Source: Lotus japonicus (Eukaryota > Streptophyta > Magnoliopsida > Fabales > Fabaceae). From it: a stretch of 64,000 nucleotides of DNA. The DNA is taken from contig NC_080045.1 in assembly GCF_012489685.1 (NCBI RefSeq), positions 47,451,096-47,515,095 of the forward strand, given 5' to 3'. The translations under genes were made by a program, and so were the position numbers. Below the pieces are notes generated by a model. That model saw only the letters and a program-made list of their open reading frames with translations. It was not told where the DNA came from and made no database searches. This document shows positions 1 through 11,176 of this stretch, piece by piece (position 1 is the first letter of the stretch; each line of letters starts with the position of its first letter).

Positions 1-830
1 CAGTAGTTTTAGATTTTTTATTATTATGTGATTCTCAATTGAAACTTAAATTAAGTATGAACAGGAAATTGAAAAGGCTTGCAGATGTTCCCTGTAGTTT
101 ATCTTCATGTCCTTCAGTTTATTTGTATGTTAGTTTTAACTTTTAAGGTCAAAATTAGGATAAAACTATTTTTACCTCTAACTTTGACCTTGAAAGTTCT
201 GTGTAGTTTATTTCTATGTCCTTCTGTGTCTGACATTGACCTTAAAAGTTCCGTGTAGTTTATTTTTACGTCCTTATTCTTTTTATGTTCCGTGTAGTTG
301 AAATACTTGAGTTGGACTTTTCATAAACAAATGTAGTATTAGCCTATTAGGTGTGATAACAGGTTGGGTCAAGTTAGACATTATATAAATAGGTCTGACC
401 TACTTAAAAATTTTTTGGTCAAGTTAATTAGACATTACATAAATAGGTCTGACCTACTTAAAATTTTTTAGTTTTATATCTGGTCTGTAATTTATCATAG
501 GCGTTTTTTCCGGTCAAAAACTTATTTATAAATAAGCTAGCAAATTTATACGCTAATAATTTAAATTATCCTAAAAGAAATCTTTCTTTAAATGGATTAG
601 TAAAAAATTAGCTATATTTAGACATGGGTGAAAATAAGTTAAATTGTGTTGAATTATTTAGGGTATGAAAGACTACTTAAAATCACATTTCATAGTAAAG
701 ATATTTAAATAGGTCATAAATATATTTATAAATAGACTAATTTCCTTAAATCATTATATAAATCAATTTATTTAAAATAAAAAATATAAATAAGTATATA
801 ATATCAAGGTATTATAAAAAAAATTAAGGT
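1..830. other. AT-rich spacer with short local repeats
   Basis: No gene is visible. A motif around 'gtgtagtttatttctatgtc' recurs about four times between 85 and 300. A unit of about 58 bp containing 'aataggtctgacctactt' is repeated in tandem between about 367 and 480. Text near 765-812 recurs at about 3850-3903, so part of this stretch belongs to a dispersed repeat. I looked here for the missing first exon of the inhibitor gene at 1331 (ATG TCT GAT TGC AAA G) and did not find it. Confidence 0.6.
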
Positions 831-982
831 AACAACAACAATGATAAAATATATTTATATGAATCATATATTTATTTAAATAGGCTATCATGTTAGGCTT
901 CCAAAACTTATGAATGGTTTAAGCCTAATCTTTTTAATTAAATAGACTTTAAAAAAGGCTTAGGCATTGTTTATTTATTAAT

Positions 983-1266
983 GGGCAAATTGTACTGACC
1001 TCCTCTAAGGTTTATAATTGTTGCACTAACTCCCCTATATTAATGAGACACTGCCCACTTTTATTTTATTGTGAACAATGCACTTACCTCCCTTGATGTT
1101 TATCACTATAGCATTGACTTCCCCTAAGTTTTATAGTTATAACACTCACTACCGTTCTAATATTCTAAATGATATATGAAGAAGTAGAGGTCAATGCATT
1201 TTACAAAACAAAGGGGAGGTCGGTGTAATAATAATAAATCTGAGGAGAGGTGAGTACGATTTCTCC
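983..1266. mobile_element. MULE-type MITE, copy 1
   Basis: This 284-bp element begins GGGCAAATTGTACTGACCTC and ends in an imperfect inverted copy of that sequence (terminal inverted repeats of about 50 bp). It is flanked by tttattaat on the left and a one-base-shorter version on the right. A second copy at 10882-11167 has a perfect 9-bp target duplication of the same sequence. Nine-base duplications are typical of Mutator-like elements. The flanks of the two copies are also homologous, so the MITE was inserted before the surrounding repeat was copied. Confidence 0.7.
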
Positions 1267-1330
1267 TTTTTAATTTAGCTTAGTGCAATTATAGAATGTC
1301 TTTAGCTAGGAGTTGTGTATAACTTGAGGC

Positions 1331-1537
1331 ATGGCATTTTGTGTAGGTAGCAGGCCATGGCCTGAGCTGCTTGGAAAGCCAGGAACAGAGGCAAAGGCTA
1401 TAATTGAAGGACGTAGACCAGGTTGTAAAGTTCATGTCATCCGTGAAGGATCCAGTGTTACCCATGATTACCGAACTAATAGGGTTCGGGTTTATGTTGA
1501 CAAAGATGGAATTGTCAAATGCGTGAAAATTGGATAG
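1331..1537 (+). CDS. Potato inhibitor I family protease inhibitor, copy 1
   Basis: The 68-residue reading frame carries the potato inhibitor I fold signature: W-P-E-L near residue 10, the inhibitory loop G-S-S-V-T-H-D-Y-R near 40-48, and R-V-R-V-Y-V-D before a C-terminal glycine. By comparison with eglin c and CI-2, the predicted reactive bond is His45-Asp46, so the P1 residue is His. The family blocks subtilisin- or chymotrypsin-like serine proteases in wound and pest defence. In copies 2 and 3 the first six residues come from a separate 16-nt exon. Here that exon is absent and the homologous acceptor is the AG at 1345-1346. The ATG at 1331 lies in the former intron and is in frame, so an exon-1-less protein is possible. 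The alternative is a promoterless relic. Confidence 0.7.
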   Translation: MAFCVGSRPWPELLGKPGTEAKAIIEGRRPGCKVHVIREGSSVTHDYRTNRVRVYVDKDGIVKCVKIG

Positions 1538-2857
1538 AAAGTGCACTCACCCTGAGGTTTACATAATGAGGAGTTCATCATCATATTCTCCAATTTTATG
1601 TTTCCCTTGTCGAAAGATTTTACACTTTTTCTTTTATTTCTCAGTTTTGTTGCGCAGTAAACATTAAAATATGGTGGTGTTATTTTTGCCAGAGGAACAA
1701 ACTATTTGAAAAACATGTTCATTGTCATTTGTCATCAATCAATTGTGCCAAATGATGAAGGTTCTTACCTTAGTTCTACCTCTGAAATTTAGTATCTGAA
1801 TGTTTGGTTTCAATTCGTTCCACTATAATTGTAGTTGTTAATAAATCAACAGCCTTACAATTTCAAAGTCAATAATTTACATTATAGCACAGTTTAATTA
1901 ATAGTACTATAGCATTTACGCATGGCTGAACGGAGAAGGTGAGACGCATGGCAACATCATGGGCGTGAGCGGCGCCTAGTGTGTTAGGTGATGAGTGTTC
2001 ACCGAGGAGACACAGGAGACAATGGGAGAAGGGTGTTTACGTACGGAAGCGATGATTAGAGCCAGGTGGAGGAGGAGGTTGAAGATGAAAGGGAAAATGG
2101 GGTTTCGGGTTCCAAAATGTGAGTGGTGGGGAGGAGGTTAAAGAGCCCCTTTTCATTCAAAATAAGCGTCATCTCATCCGACACTAGGTCACAGATGAAG
2201 TAATTAAAGTCAACCTTTATGGACTTTAGATCATGCCTAGTCGACGTTAGCTTGCGTATGTAGTTTGAATCGAGCTACTTTTTTATTACAAAATCTTTAT
2301 CATTAGCCGATGCTAAATTTTGACGATCAATTGACACTAAAAAATCATTGGTTAGGCTCATAAAAAAACAAATTAATATAGTAAATTTACATCAGTTTAA
2401 ATTATAAATTAAATACAAGGGACTGAAATAGTGAAATCACATATCCCTTTTAATTTTATGTCTCCTTCAATGTGTATTATTTTTTATTTTACTTTTTTAG
2501 AAATCTATTATTTTTTACTCTCTCTTTCTAAAATTAACATTAACTCAATTGATTATTACTATTATTATTATTTAAGTATTAATCCTTGTAGACAAAAATG
2601 AAACGAAATAAGAAAAAGAAAAACAGTAATTTCAATCCGGCCGGGTCCTAGAAGTTTCCCATAATTAAGCAATATTGGAGCCAATTGTTATCAGAAATAA
2701 TAAAAAATGCCGGCCACAGCCAACAAGTAATGTGATTGCGTAATATTATAAAATTTGACAATGTCTTAACAAGATACATTTACAATAAGTCATGACAAAT
2801 AAAAAAAAGTCAAAATTCACGGTTATATTAATCCATCCATTACCTACCAAAAATCAC

Positions 2858-2865
2858 TATAAATA
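2858..2865 (+). promoter_or_regulatory. TATA box of inhibitor copy 2
   Basis: TATAAATA lies 95 bp upstream of the ATG at 2953, within 'cactataaataccccc'. The same motif and context sit in front of copy 3 (23676-23683), which supports a real core promoter. Confidence 0.75.
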
Positions 2866-2952
2866 CCCCCATAACATAATATAATGTACATCATCTAAAT
2901 CTTTATCATCAACAAGAGTTGCATATTGTGAGGAACAAAGAAAAGTTCAAAG

Positions 2953-2991
2953 ATGTCTGATTGCAAAGGTATGAATTTGCTCAAATGTGTA

Positions 2992-3042
<51 letters not shown>

Positions 3043-3365
3043 ATTATGCCTAACTCTACTCTACTAGTTTAGAGGTGATGTTGTTATAAGCTATATATGA
3101 ACTTATTTAATTTTATCTCTAGTCAATGTAATGTTGTTGCGATCGAGTTGAATAACTTATATATTGTGCAGGTAAGAGTTCATGGCCTGAGTTGGTTGGA
3201 GTGTCCGGAACACGGGCAGAGGCTATAATTGAGAGCGAGAATCAATCTGTGAATGCTAAAATCGTGCCCGAAGGATCCTCTGTTACCGCTGACTTCAGAT
3301 GTGATAGAGTTTGGGTTTGGGTCAACGAAGCTGGAAATGTCAAACAGGTTCCACAAATTGGATAG
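2953..3365 (+). CDS. Potato inhibitor I family protease inhibitor, copy 2
   Basis: This is a two-exon gene. Exon 1 (2953-2968) encodes MSDCK plus one base. The intron (2969-3171) is GT-AG and contains a long AT microsatellite. Exon 2 is 3172-3365. The 69-residue protein has W10-P-E-L, the inhibitory loop G40-S-S-V-T-A-D-F-R and the core strand R-V-W-V-W-V-N. The predicted reactive bond is Ala45-Asp46. There is no signal peptide, so a cytosolic or vacuolar small inhibitor of a serine protease is likely, as in other plant members. The start is fixed by the TATA box 95 bp upstream and by conservation with copy 3. The frame is intact and this looks functional. Confidence 0.93.
2994..3039. repeat. 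(AT)n microsatellite in the intron of copy 2
   Basis: About 23 uninterrupted AT dinucleotides lie 25 bp inside the intron. The matching place in copy 3 has only a few AT units, so this tract expanded after the duplication. It would be a variable-length marker. Confidence 0.95.
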
Positions 3366-3639
3366 AAAGTCCTGAGGTTGAAATAAGGAGTTTAGATTAT
3401 CTCCAATTTTATAATCTTGTTGAAAAGAATAAAGTTTCAGAAATGTCAAAAGTTTGTGATGTTTTTCTTTCGTTTATTTTCTTAGTTAGGTTGTGCATGC
3501 AGTGCGCCTAGATAAATTAATAGGTGGTGTTGCTATTTGCCAGAGAAACAAACCAGAGCCATCTAGCTGCTTCGATATTAATAAAGCATGTTAATTATTA
3601 TTGAAACTAGAGAAATGGATGATAGTTTTCCGATGTAGA

Positions 3640-3815
3640 AAAAAAGAGAAATGGATGACAGAAAATTGTATTGAATGAAGTAGTTTCAAAGTGTTATATA
3701 TACAAGAAAGTAAAATAACTGAATGAATTGTTAAAAAAAGAAAAGCTGAATGAAAACTAACTACATCAGCAATTAACTAACTAACTGAAAGCATCACTTA
3801 AATACCATCAGCAAC
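3640..3815. repeat. Relic copia LTR downstream of copy 2
   Basis: The text from about 'gatgacagaaaattgtattg' to 'cagcaacc' matches 24417-24590. There it adjoins the polypurine-tract side of a decayed minus-strand copia element. Here the copia interior is missing. The LTR therefore sat beside the gene before the block was duplicated, and the interior was lost from this block. Confidence 0.65.
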
Positions 3816-3906
3816 CGTTTTAAATAGCCTATATGGTCCATAACATCTTTCATATCAATCAATTTATTTAAAATAAAAAAATATAAATATAAAGTATATA
3901 ATGATA

Positions 3907-3945
3907 CTAGGATTATTCCCGTTTGTCCGTGCGATGCACGGATAA
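3907..3945 (-). mobile_element. Possible Helitron 3' terminus
   Basis: Read on the minus strand there is a stem-loop CCGTGC-ATC-GCACGG, then a 16-nt spacer ending in CTAG, followed by T. Helitrons end in a short GC-rich hairpin a little upstream of CTRR and insert between A and T. A degenerate second hairpin of the same kind lies at about 4733-4750. I did not find a convincing 5' TC end, so the extent of the element is unknown. Confidence 0.35.
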
Positions 3946-4486
3946 TTTTTTACCAACTCCACTCATCGTGGTCGTTATTGGACATGGGCCACGAAGGCGT
4001 GGATGCTTAGTAAGCTTGTGGGTTGTACGTTTGACGGTGGGGACGAGGCTGCTATCCGTGGTCTGGCTGAAGAAATGGAGGGGTGGCGGCCGCCTTGAGC
4101 GATGTTATGGTCTTGATGTTGGCTTTTAGATCAGACTTAGGTCTTCGTTTTTGCATCCATTGATTTTTTTTTTCTTTTTGTTTAGGGAGGTTCTTGTTGT
4201 TTATATCTTTTAGGGATGGTTAAGTGATTGTGTATTCTTGTGGATGATTGAGGACTTTTGTTTTTGTATTCCTCTTTGTCCTATTCTCGAGTTAAGTCTC
4301 TCTATTATTATTAATATATTAATATATTTGAATTTAGAAAAAAAAACTTTAATTATTGAGAATTTGATATATGTGAATAATACAATGATTTATTTACTAA
4401 GACATACACGTTTAATTAGTCAAAAACTTATATATCGTTATTATCTTATGTTTATGTTTAAATGTTTGAGTTTAACTGATATGCAC

Positions 4487-4515
4487 TGTCAGTGTAAAAC
4501 AATTTTACACTGACA
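4487..4515. repeat. 29-bp perfect palindrome
   Basis: TGTCAGTGTAAAA, a CAA loop, then TTTTACACTGACA. Arms like these are common at the ends of small non-autonomous repeats in legume DNA. No flanking duplication could be defined. Confidence 0.6.
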
Positions 4516-7500
4516 ACCAATCACAACATGCCACATATGCGCAATAATAATTTTCACATTAAATTTTAATTAAGACAAAAATATATTTGCTGTTGTGGCG
4601 GAATTCAACTGGGTGACTGTGTAAACAAAGTTCACACTGACGGTGCACACATAAGAACATATTAGTTTATAAGGGAGATATTTGAAACTATAAGAAAAAT
4701 ATTTATACGAACACTGGAAAATTATCTCGTTACCCGTGCGATGCATGGTCCTTGTCTCATTTGATTGTTCACAGTTTTGAATCATAAATTCAGAGAATAA
4801 TATATTATCCATATATTTGAATTTTTTCTAAATTCACTACAAAAAAATAGGAATATCTCTTATTATATTTTGAAAATAATATATATAGTGTTGAGAATCA
4901 ACCACTCTTAATATGCACGGGAATATCTCTTATATAAGATATTTTCTCGTCTTTAGCTCTAATATAAGATATTTACTTAATAACACTCTTAGATTCACCA
5001 TGTTCTACAATAGTGGTTTCATGTAAAACCTTTGATTATATTGCTTAAGGTATGGTCAGTATGGACATTTGAATCTGCGTCTTTGGAACTTATTTTGAAG
5101 TTATTTAAATAAGTAGTGGTGTAGTCTAAAGTATCCATCTAGATGAGCTTTCATCATTTCTCAATGTGTTTGTCCTAAGTACGTATTATTTCACTGTATA
5201 TTTTATTCTGTTTTCTTTTTTGAACAGAAAACTCATCTCTAGTTTCATTATACATTCTTCTTGTGGCAAGTTTGGTTTACACAATGATTCAGTAACCCAA
5301 ACAGCCAGACTCATCCATAATGCTTTTCTATACCATACAAAACAGAGGTTTTGCTTCAGAAATTATTTTACGGTGTTAAGTGAAATACTCATATATGAAA
5401 GGGATCATAAAAGGGAACAGATGATAACATTATATTCACACCTCCAATGTTGCTACTGAATGCATGTGCATTTCCTGAATATTGCTAATGAACCCATGTA
5501 ACTATTCTGCTAGAACCTGACATTCTAAATTCTCAAAAAAAAAGTCATGTCCTATGCATGATCATGACCATAGTACTCACAAATAACATTCAAATATATT
5601 TACAAAATATCAAGAAAGAGATCCAACTGTAATCTCAAACTAAACTAATTATAGTTTTCAAAAGCTAGTCAACTACTTAAAATATGAAGAACATTAACAA
5701 ACTCCCAATGTCACTGGTTGACTGTTATCAAACTAAGTAGATGACAAGAAGCGTCATCATCGAAGGTTGACCATCATCAAGATATATGCACCCTTTTCTT
5801 TCCTTTAGATATATGCTCCCTTTAAATTCTGTACCAAATAGCAATTAAAACCACAGGGATATCACTTCCATGAGTTAGAAAATCACATAAGAAATGCGAA
5901 TGTTAACAAATAGTTTGAAATACACACATTTACCACACACCAATGATGAAAAGATAAAATGTTTCCGCCTAAATATCCCTTGACAGTAACCATAAAATTA
6001 ACAACAGGTTCACATAGTGTCTTCTGCACATGTTGGTTCTTATATCCAACCCTTGAAAAGCAAAGTCATTTTAGGTGAATGACAATCTTATTCATACTAT
6101 TTGGAAAATAATTTGAAGTTAAAACAAAAAATATTGCTATCCAGATCAAGTGAAAATAAGAGAGGGTTGGATTTCATAGAAATGCACTCGATCAGACATG
6201 ATAACCTTATTGATATATGTTTGCTTTAGTTACATGTTTCATTTTCTGATGAGAACTTGAATTTGCATCTGTAGTTTCATCATAGGTATAATAATCAGGG
6301 AGAGCTGTAAAAAGATGAATAAAAGAATTTTTCAATGAGTTCAAGATAAGTTATAGATAAAAGAAGATTTCATGCTTAACCAACTTTCATGCTTTATCTA
6401 CAACCTTCACTCACCACAACACCACAAACTGCCACCAACCTGCTACCAGCAAAATAGCATCCATGTCATAAATTTCTTTTCAATGTTACATTACATCAGT
6501 AATTCTTGACCTGGATCTTCTGCTCCTTAAGCCTAACAACCCTGTAAAAGGTAAGTACTTAGGCTTACACAGTTGCTAAAAAGCTTATCTTGCAACCTAT
6601 ACATGTTCCCTTCATCATTAGGCATTCTATAAAGCCACATCTTTTAGCTTTCAGTTTTAAAATCATAACTTTTAGTGATTTGATCAGAACCTCAACATCA
6701 AAATGCCAAATACAATTGAAAGTGTAACTTAATGACACTAAATTAACAAATGAACCATCAATGGTATAGAAATCTGAAATCCAGGGAAATATATTAAAAA
6801 AACATTAGAAAATTACATTGTTCAAAGAAAACTAATCAGTACTTATATAGCTAAACTACTTATAAATTACATTGTTTATTTAAAATTAACTTGAACAAAA
6901 AGACATTGTTTTTAAAGTAATACAATAATAAAAAAAGTACCATGATAACAATTGACACACATTTTATATCCACCAAAGGACCTCTAAAGAACATAGTAAG
7001 TCCTTGCAGATTTTATTTAGTGGGTTTTCATAGAGCCTTTAATATCATGTTAGACTTTGCCTTCTAATTATCTTTATTAAATATTAATCTGTGCTGATTT
7101 TTACATTCTTGTTTCTTTCTTTCTTTTCAGAAATAAAGTATCCTACACATTAAACCACTAAAGCATAATAACAAAATAAAAAATAATCACAGCTGGGTTT
7201 GAACTTTGAAGAGAGATATCAAATCATTTCATATCATAGGGCACGAAGCATAAGAGATACTTGTCCTACCCAATCAAATTTAAAATAATTAAACTCGAAA
7301 AAACATGAAAACATAAATAAGCTGAAAACATGATAGCCTATCTTGATAGCCTTCAACACTGTTTTGGCTGAAAAGTTCTGCAAAGTCCTTCTATGTTCCA
7401 GTAAACTGACTCAATAAATCATGCATTGAAGTTAGGCTTATACATAAACTTCTTGATTAGTGGCTTCCTTAGTAAATTGTCAAGCCACAGTGCAAAAGTA

Positions 7501-8064
7501 TAAGAAGGAGATACATTTTAGTAAATTGCTGACATCTTAGCTCCTATACAATGACAGAGTTGATTACAGACTTGCCAATCTTATGGAGAAAAAAAAACCT
7601 AAAATACACTTGAGTAATTATTGATGCTAATATAACTGATATATAATATTTCTATACTGTAATCATAGAAATATTAGGCTAGTGTTGGATCACACTTTCC
7701 TAGTAAGGGAAAGTAGGAAAGCTCTTAAAAAAGAAGAAATAAAAACAAAAACCACCTTCAATTCAACCTTTTTGCAGTTAGAAAAGCAGGGTGATGCAAT
7801 GCACTTTAACTTCTACTTTCTACAAATGGGAGAGTCATACAACTTTTCCACATGAAAAGTTTCCAAAGGTTCTAGTAACTTGTAATTTGCACATTCCGTT
7901 GGTGATGGAGACTCAAGAGGTTCTAAATTCTAACAATCAACTTTAATTCCAAAATATAAAATTAAGCAGAAAAAAGAAATGCAGAAGAATCAGTGAATAT
8001 TTGAATCCAGTAACACCAGAAAAGAAAAGTTGAATTCACAAGTTGCAATCAGAGAGGAACCTAC
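4516..8064. other. Long AT-rich spacer without a recognised gene
   Basis: Open frames here are short, lack recognisable domains and are interrupted. I see no splice-compatible exon series. A sequence at 4834 starting CACTACAAAAAAA resembles the end of a CACTA element, but no matching opposite end was found. The hexosaminidase-like exon just to the right has no downstream partner exon in this stretch. Confidence 0.5.
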
Positions 8065-8207
8065 CTCAATTGTGACTTCCCCAGCAACAGAACCCTCCTT
8101 GGCTTTAGAAATCAGCAAGTTATAGCTTTCATCCACTCCAAGTTGAAGCATAGGTATTTCTATGGTTGTGTTATTGACACTTTGAAGAGGAGCAAAAATG
8201 TCCAACA
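8065..8207 (-). pseudogene. Lone beta-hexosaminidase-like exon
   Basis: On the minus strand, an AG acceptor before 8207 and a GT donor after 8065 bound a 143-nt open exon. Its translation contains L-Q-L-G-V-D-E-S-Y-N-L-L-I followed by V-T-I-E at the donor. In plant family GH20 beta-N-acetylhexosaminidases this stretch immediately precedes the A-N-T-V-Y-G-A-L-R-G exon. Neither that exon nor the catalytic region could be found within several kilobases on either side, so this is probably a captured or abandoned fragment. The family assignment rests on one short motif. Confidence 0.5.
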
Positions 8208-9564
8208 CTACATATGAAATATAAAGCCTCAATTCATTTAATAATAACCATATACCTGAATAAATAAAACTGTCGAATAATAAACAGAATCAGGAAATGT
8301 GTGCTTCAAAATTCAAGAACCTTTGTCCAAGCAATGAAAGAAACTATCACTAACTAAGGTTTGACACCAAGAAGCAAACATAGACATTAAAAATCAATCT
8401 TTAGTCTAGCGATTACTTTTGTGCTGTAAAATTACTTAGTTGGAAAGGTTAAAAGTAAAAGGACCAAATCAAATAACAACTTTTACATAAACAATTATGC
8501 TAGAATGTAAATAGAACACTATATAGTGGAAAGCCAGTGAGATTGCAAGGCATATGGTTTAGTAAGTTCACCATTAGCAAACATCTCCCACTTCATAATA
8601 ACCTTTGCTCAGATCTTCAATGCTTCTCTCCTTTTCCCTAATATTAACAATACAATTCTTAACAATACAATACAATATAATATTCGAGATTTCATTACAG
8701 TTTCATTAACAATACAATGCTTCAGAATAATACCCAATACTAACAATACAATGCGATAAGTAAAAAGTTCTGGATAAGCTTCGAATTGAATTGAAAGGTG
8801 CAGACATTGGGGAAATCAGTGGAAATAAGGGATGATTTAAGAGAAGGGCAAATGGGATATGGGAAAGCAGATGAATGAGGGGTTCACAACATGGGGTATT
8901 TATAGCAAAATTGAACAGATTTTCTGGCAGACCTACAACTCTATCAGTGGTAGGTACTTGAATCTATAAAATGAGTATTACAAAATGCAAATTAGCACAA
9001 AAAAAATGAAGGGAATAGAAATACAGATGAATGAAGGTACGAAGGTACTGGCTTAAAGATAGTCTAGCCGTGATTTACTCCTTGGAACTGTAATGAAATG
9101 AGAGAAGGATGAGCAAGCAACAGTAGATCGATGGAGGTGTTGGACCATGAATGGAGCCACCGAATCGGCGTAACAGTGCACCGGCGGCCGAAAGTAAAGC
9201 CAGATCAATCGGAGAAGACAGAATCGATGGATTGGTGAGAAGTGGGTAGAAATAGGAACGAAAACACAGAATCAGTGCTAGAGTTTCGGTTTGATGTGGA
9301 GAAAAGGACGGTTGTGGAAGAGAAATCAAGAGGTGATGGATGGTTCGGCGGAGCAGGAGGAGCAGGTAGAAAGGGAAAGGTTACACGCAAAAGAAAATCG
9401 TTCATGGCAGATGAGGAGAACCAAACCTAAATTCAGAAACGACGTCGTATGGGCCCTGCAAAGTTGGAAAAAAATAATTAAAAGAAGGCTGGACACGTGT
9501 CAAAACGCAATAGGATGTCTTTTAGCTACCGTGGTGGAAGAATAAGAAGTAGTAGATTATAAGT
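8208..9564. other. Spacer without a supported gene
   Basis: The 9050-9450 part is less AT-rich and holds overlapping short open frames on both strands (for example a 66-codon minus frame ending at 9205). None has a recognisable domain. It could be the leader of a lost gene or part of a transposon. Confidence 0.4.
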
Positions 9565-9576
9565 AACAACAACGAT

Positions 9577-10727
9577 TTTATCTATCCCATTGAGCTGGTC
9601 ACCCATGAAGGATAAAATTGTATGGAGATGGCGAGAGGAGGGAGTTTATACGGTAAACTCCATGTATAGGCAGCTGCAGGAGGAGAAAATGGAGACAATG
9701 GTGGGCTCATCATGTTCGTATTCATGGAGCAAGGTTTGGAGATTGAGAGTGCCAAATAAAATTCGCCATTTTGTCTTTCGTGTGTTAACCAATTCCCTGC
9801 CGTGTGGACAAAGCCTCTCTAGACGAGGTGTTTTTGTAGCACCGCTGTGTCCCCTATGTCAGTCAGTGGTACTAGAGAGTTTGGAACATATTTTCCTCCA
9901 GTGTGAGTGGTCACAGCGCTTGTGGTTTGCCGCACCAGTGTCCTTAAGGTCTGATACGATTGATGCACTGCAACCATGGTTGGAGAGCTTAATATCCAGT
10001 GCGGAGCCAGGTCTGGTACAGGTAATTGTTATGCTTCTTTGGGCAGTGTGGAAACAAAGAAATGAAGTCTTGTTCAAGAATGCAAGTCCTAGTATAGAAG
10101 CCTCCATCAGTATGGCCTTTGGGGTGCTGAATGATTGGCTAGCGGCTCAAGAACAGCACGAATCAAGTGATGCATTGCAGGATGAGGAGAACACACATGA
10201 ACAACCTAACTGGAAACGACCAGCACCAGGATGCTTTAAGCTCAACGTTGATGCAGGGTGGACAGGGGAAAATGGTCAAGGGTATGGCTTGGTTATTCTG
10301 GATCATGAAGGTGAATGTTTCTTCGCAGCAACGAGCTTTTCTACGTACCGGTTGAGCCCGTTAATGGCTGAGGCGGTCGGTGTGCGTTGGGCGCTGGCGG
10401 AGGCTCTGAGAATTGACATGGACTCTATCATTGTGGAAACCGATTCAGCAGCGGTTATTTCATGTTTTATAGGTAGCAAATCTGTTGCTAATTTAGAACC
10501 TGTTATTCAAGATTGTAGAGATCTTGCGGTTCAATTTACATCTTTCAGTATTATTCATACTAAGAGGGAAGGGAATAGAGTAGCTCATGCTCTAGCAGCT
10601 AAGGCCTCAGACTATCAGAATCGTTGTTGGTGGTCTGAGTTTCCATACTTTCTCAACTCCGCTATTTTAGCTGATGTATTTTCTGTTTCAATCTAATGAA
10701 AAAGTACTTTCCATCAAAAAAAAAAAA
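9577..10727 (+). mobile_element. 5'-truncated LINE with poly(A) tail
   Basis: The insert is bounded by a perfect 12-bp target duplication, aacaacaacgat, at 9565-9576 and 10728-10739, and ends in a poly(A) run starting at 10716. A paralogous repeat at about 824-840 reads gtaacaacaac then directly on to the right flank, which gives the empty site. Only the 3' part of the second ORF is present, as expected when reverse transcription stops early. Confidence 0.93.
9590..10696 (+). CDS. LINE ORF2 C-terminal part: zinc-binding region and RNase H
   Basis: The 368-codon frame is the C-terminal end of an L1-type ORF2. Residues about 45-112 are the zinc-binding RT-associated region (W-R-L-R-V-P-N-K-I followed by C-P-L-C, H and C). 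Residues about 215-340 are a plant-type RNase H domain with the expected acidic residues in N-V-D-A-G, M-A-E-A-V and E-T-D-S-A. Endonuclease and reverse transcriptase are missing, so it cannot move on its own. The frame is undamaged, suggesting recent insertion. The first ATG is internal to the original protein. Confidence 0.9.
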   Translation: MSWSPMKDKIVWRWREEGVYTVNSMYRQLQEEKMETMVGSSCSYSWSKVWRLRVPNKIRHFVFRVLTNSLPCGQSLSRRGVFVAPLCPLCQSVVLESLEHIFLQCEWSQRLWFAAPVSLRSDTIDALQPWLESLISSAEPGLVQVIVMLLWAVWKQRNEVLFKNASPSIEASISMAFGVLNDWLAAQEQHESSDALQDEENTHEQPNWKRPAPGCFKLNVDAGWTGENGQGYGLVILDHEGECFFAATSFSTYRLSPLMAEAVGVRWALAEALRIDMDSIIVETDSAAVISCFIGSKSVANLEPVIQDCRDLAVQFTSFSIIHTKREGNRVAHALAAKASDYQNRCWWSEFPYFLNSAILADVFSVSI

Positions 10728-10881
10728 AACAACAACGATAAAATATATTTATATTAATCATATATTTATCTAAATAGGCTATATTGTTAGGCTTTCAAGA
10801 TTTTTTGAATGGTTTAAGCCTAATCTTTTTTAACTAATTAAATAGACTTTTAAAAAACTTAAGCATTGTTTATTTATTAAT

Positions 10882-11167
10882 GGAAAATTACACTGATCTC
10901 CCTTAAGATTTATCATTATTGCGCTGACCTCCCCTCTATTATTCAATAAGACACTAACCACGTTTATTTTATTGCAAACATTGCACTTGCCTCACTGAGG
11001 TTTATAATTATTGCATTGACCTCCCCTAAAATTTATCATTATAACATTCACTACTGTTCTAATATTTTAAACGATATATGAAGGAGTGAAAGTCAAAGTA
11101 TTCTGTAAAACAAATGGGAAGTCGGTATAATAATGATAAACCTAAGAGAGGTGATTGCAACTTCTCC
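10882..11167. mobile_element. MULE-type MITE, copy 2
   Basis: A 286-bp element with terminal inverted repeats (GGAAAATTACACTG on the left, GCAACTTCTCC on the right) and a perfect 9-bp target duplication tttattaat at 10873-10881 and 11168-11176. It is the same element as 983-1266 and sits at the same site in a homologous larger repeat. Confidence 0.8.
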
Positions 11168-11176
11168 TTTATTAAT

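Larger units (their letters stand above)
1283..3830 (+). repeat. Inhibitor duplication block A
   Basis: This block holds inhibitor copies 1 and 2 plus a copia LTR remnant. Its first half (about 1283-2440) matches about 13705-14982, and its second half (about 2440-3815) matches about 23298-24590, in the same order and orientation. In block A the two halves are contiguous. In block B they are separated by about 8.3 kb of inserted transposons. The match covers exons, introns, 3' sequence and spacer, for example the shared text around 'gagacgcatggc' at 1945 and 14500. Confidence 0.85.

Noticed and set aside
4834..5120. Possible CACTA element starting CACTACAAAAAAATAGG
   Set aside because: No matching inverted end or 3-bp target duplication could be found.
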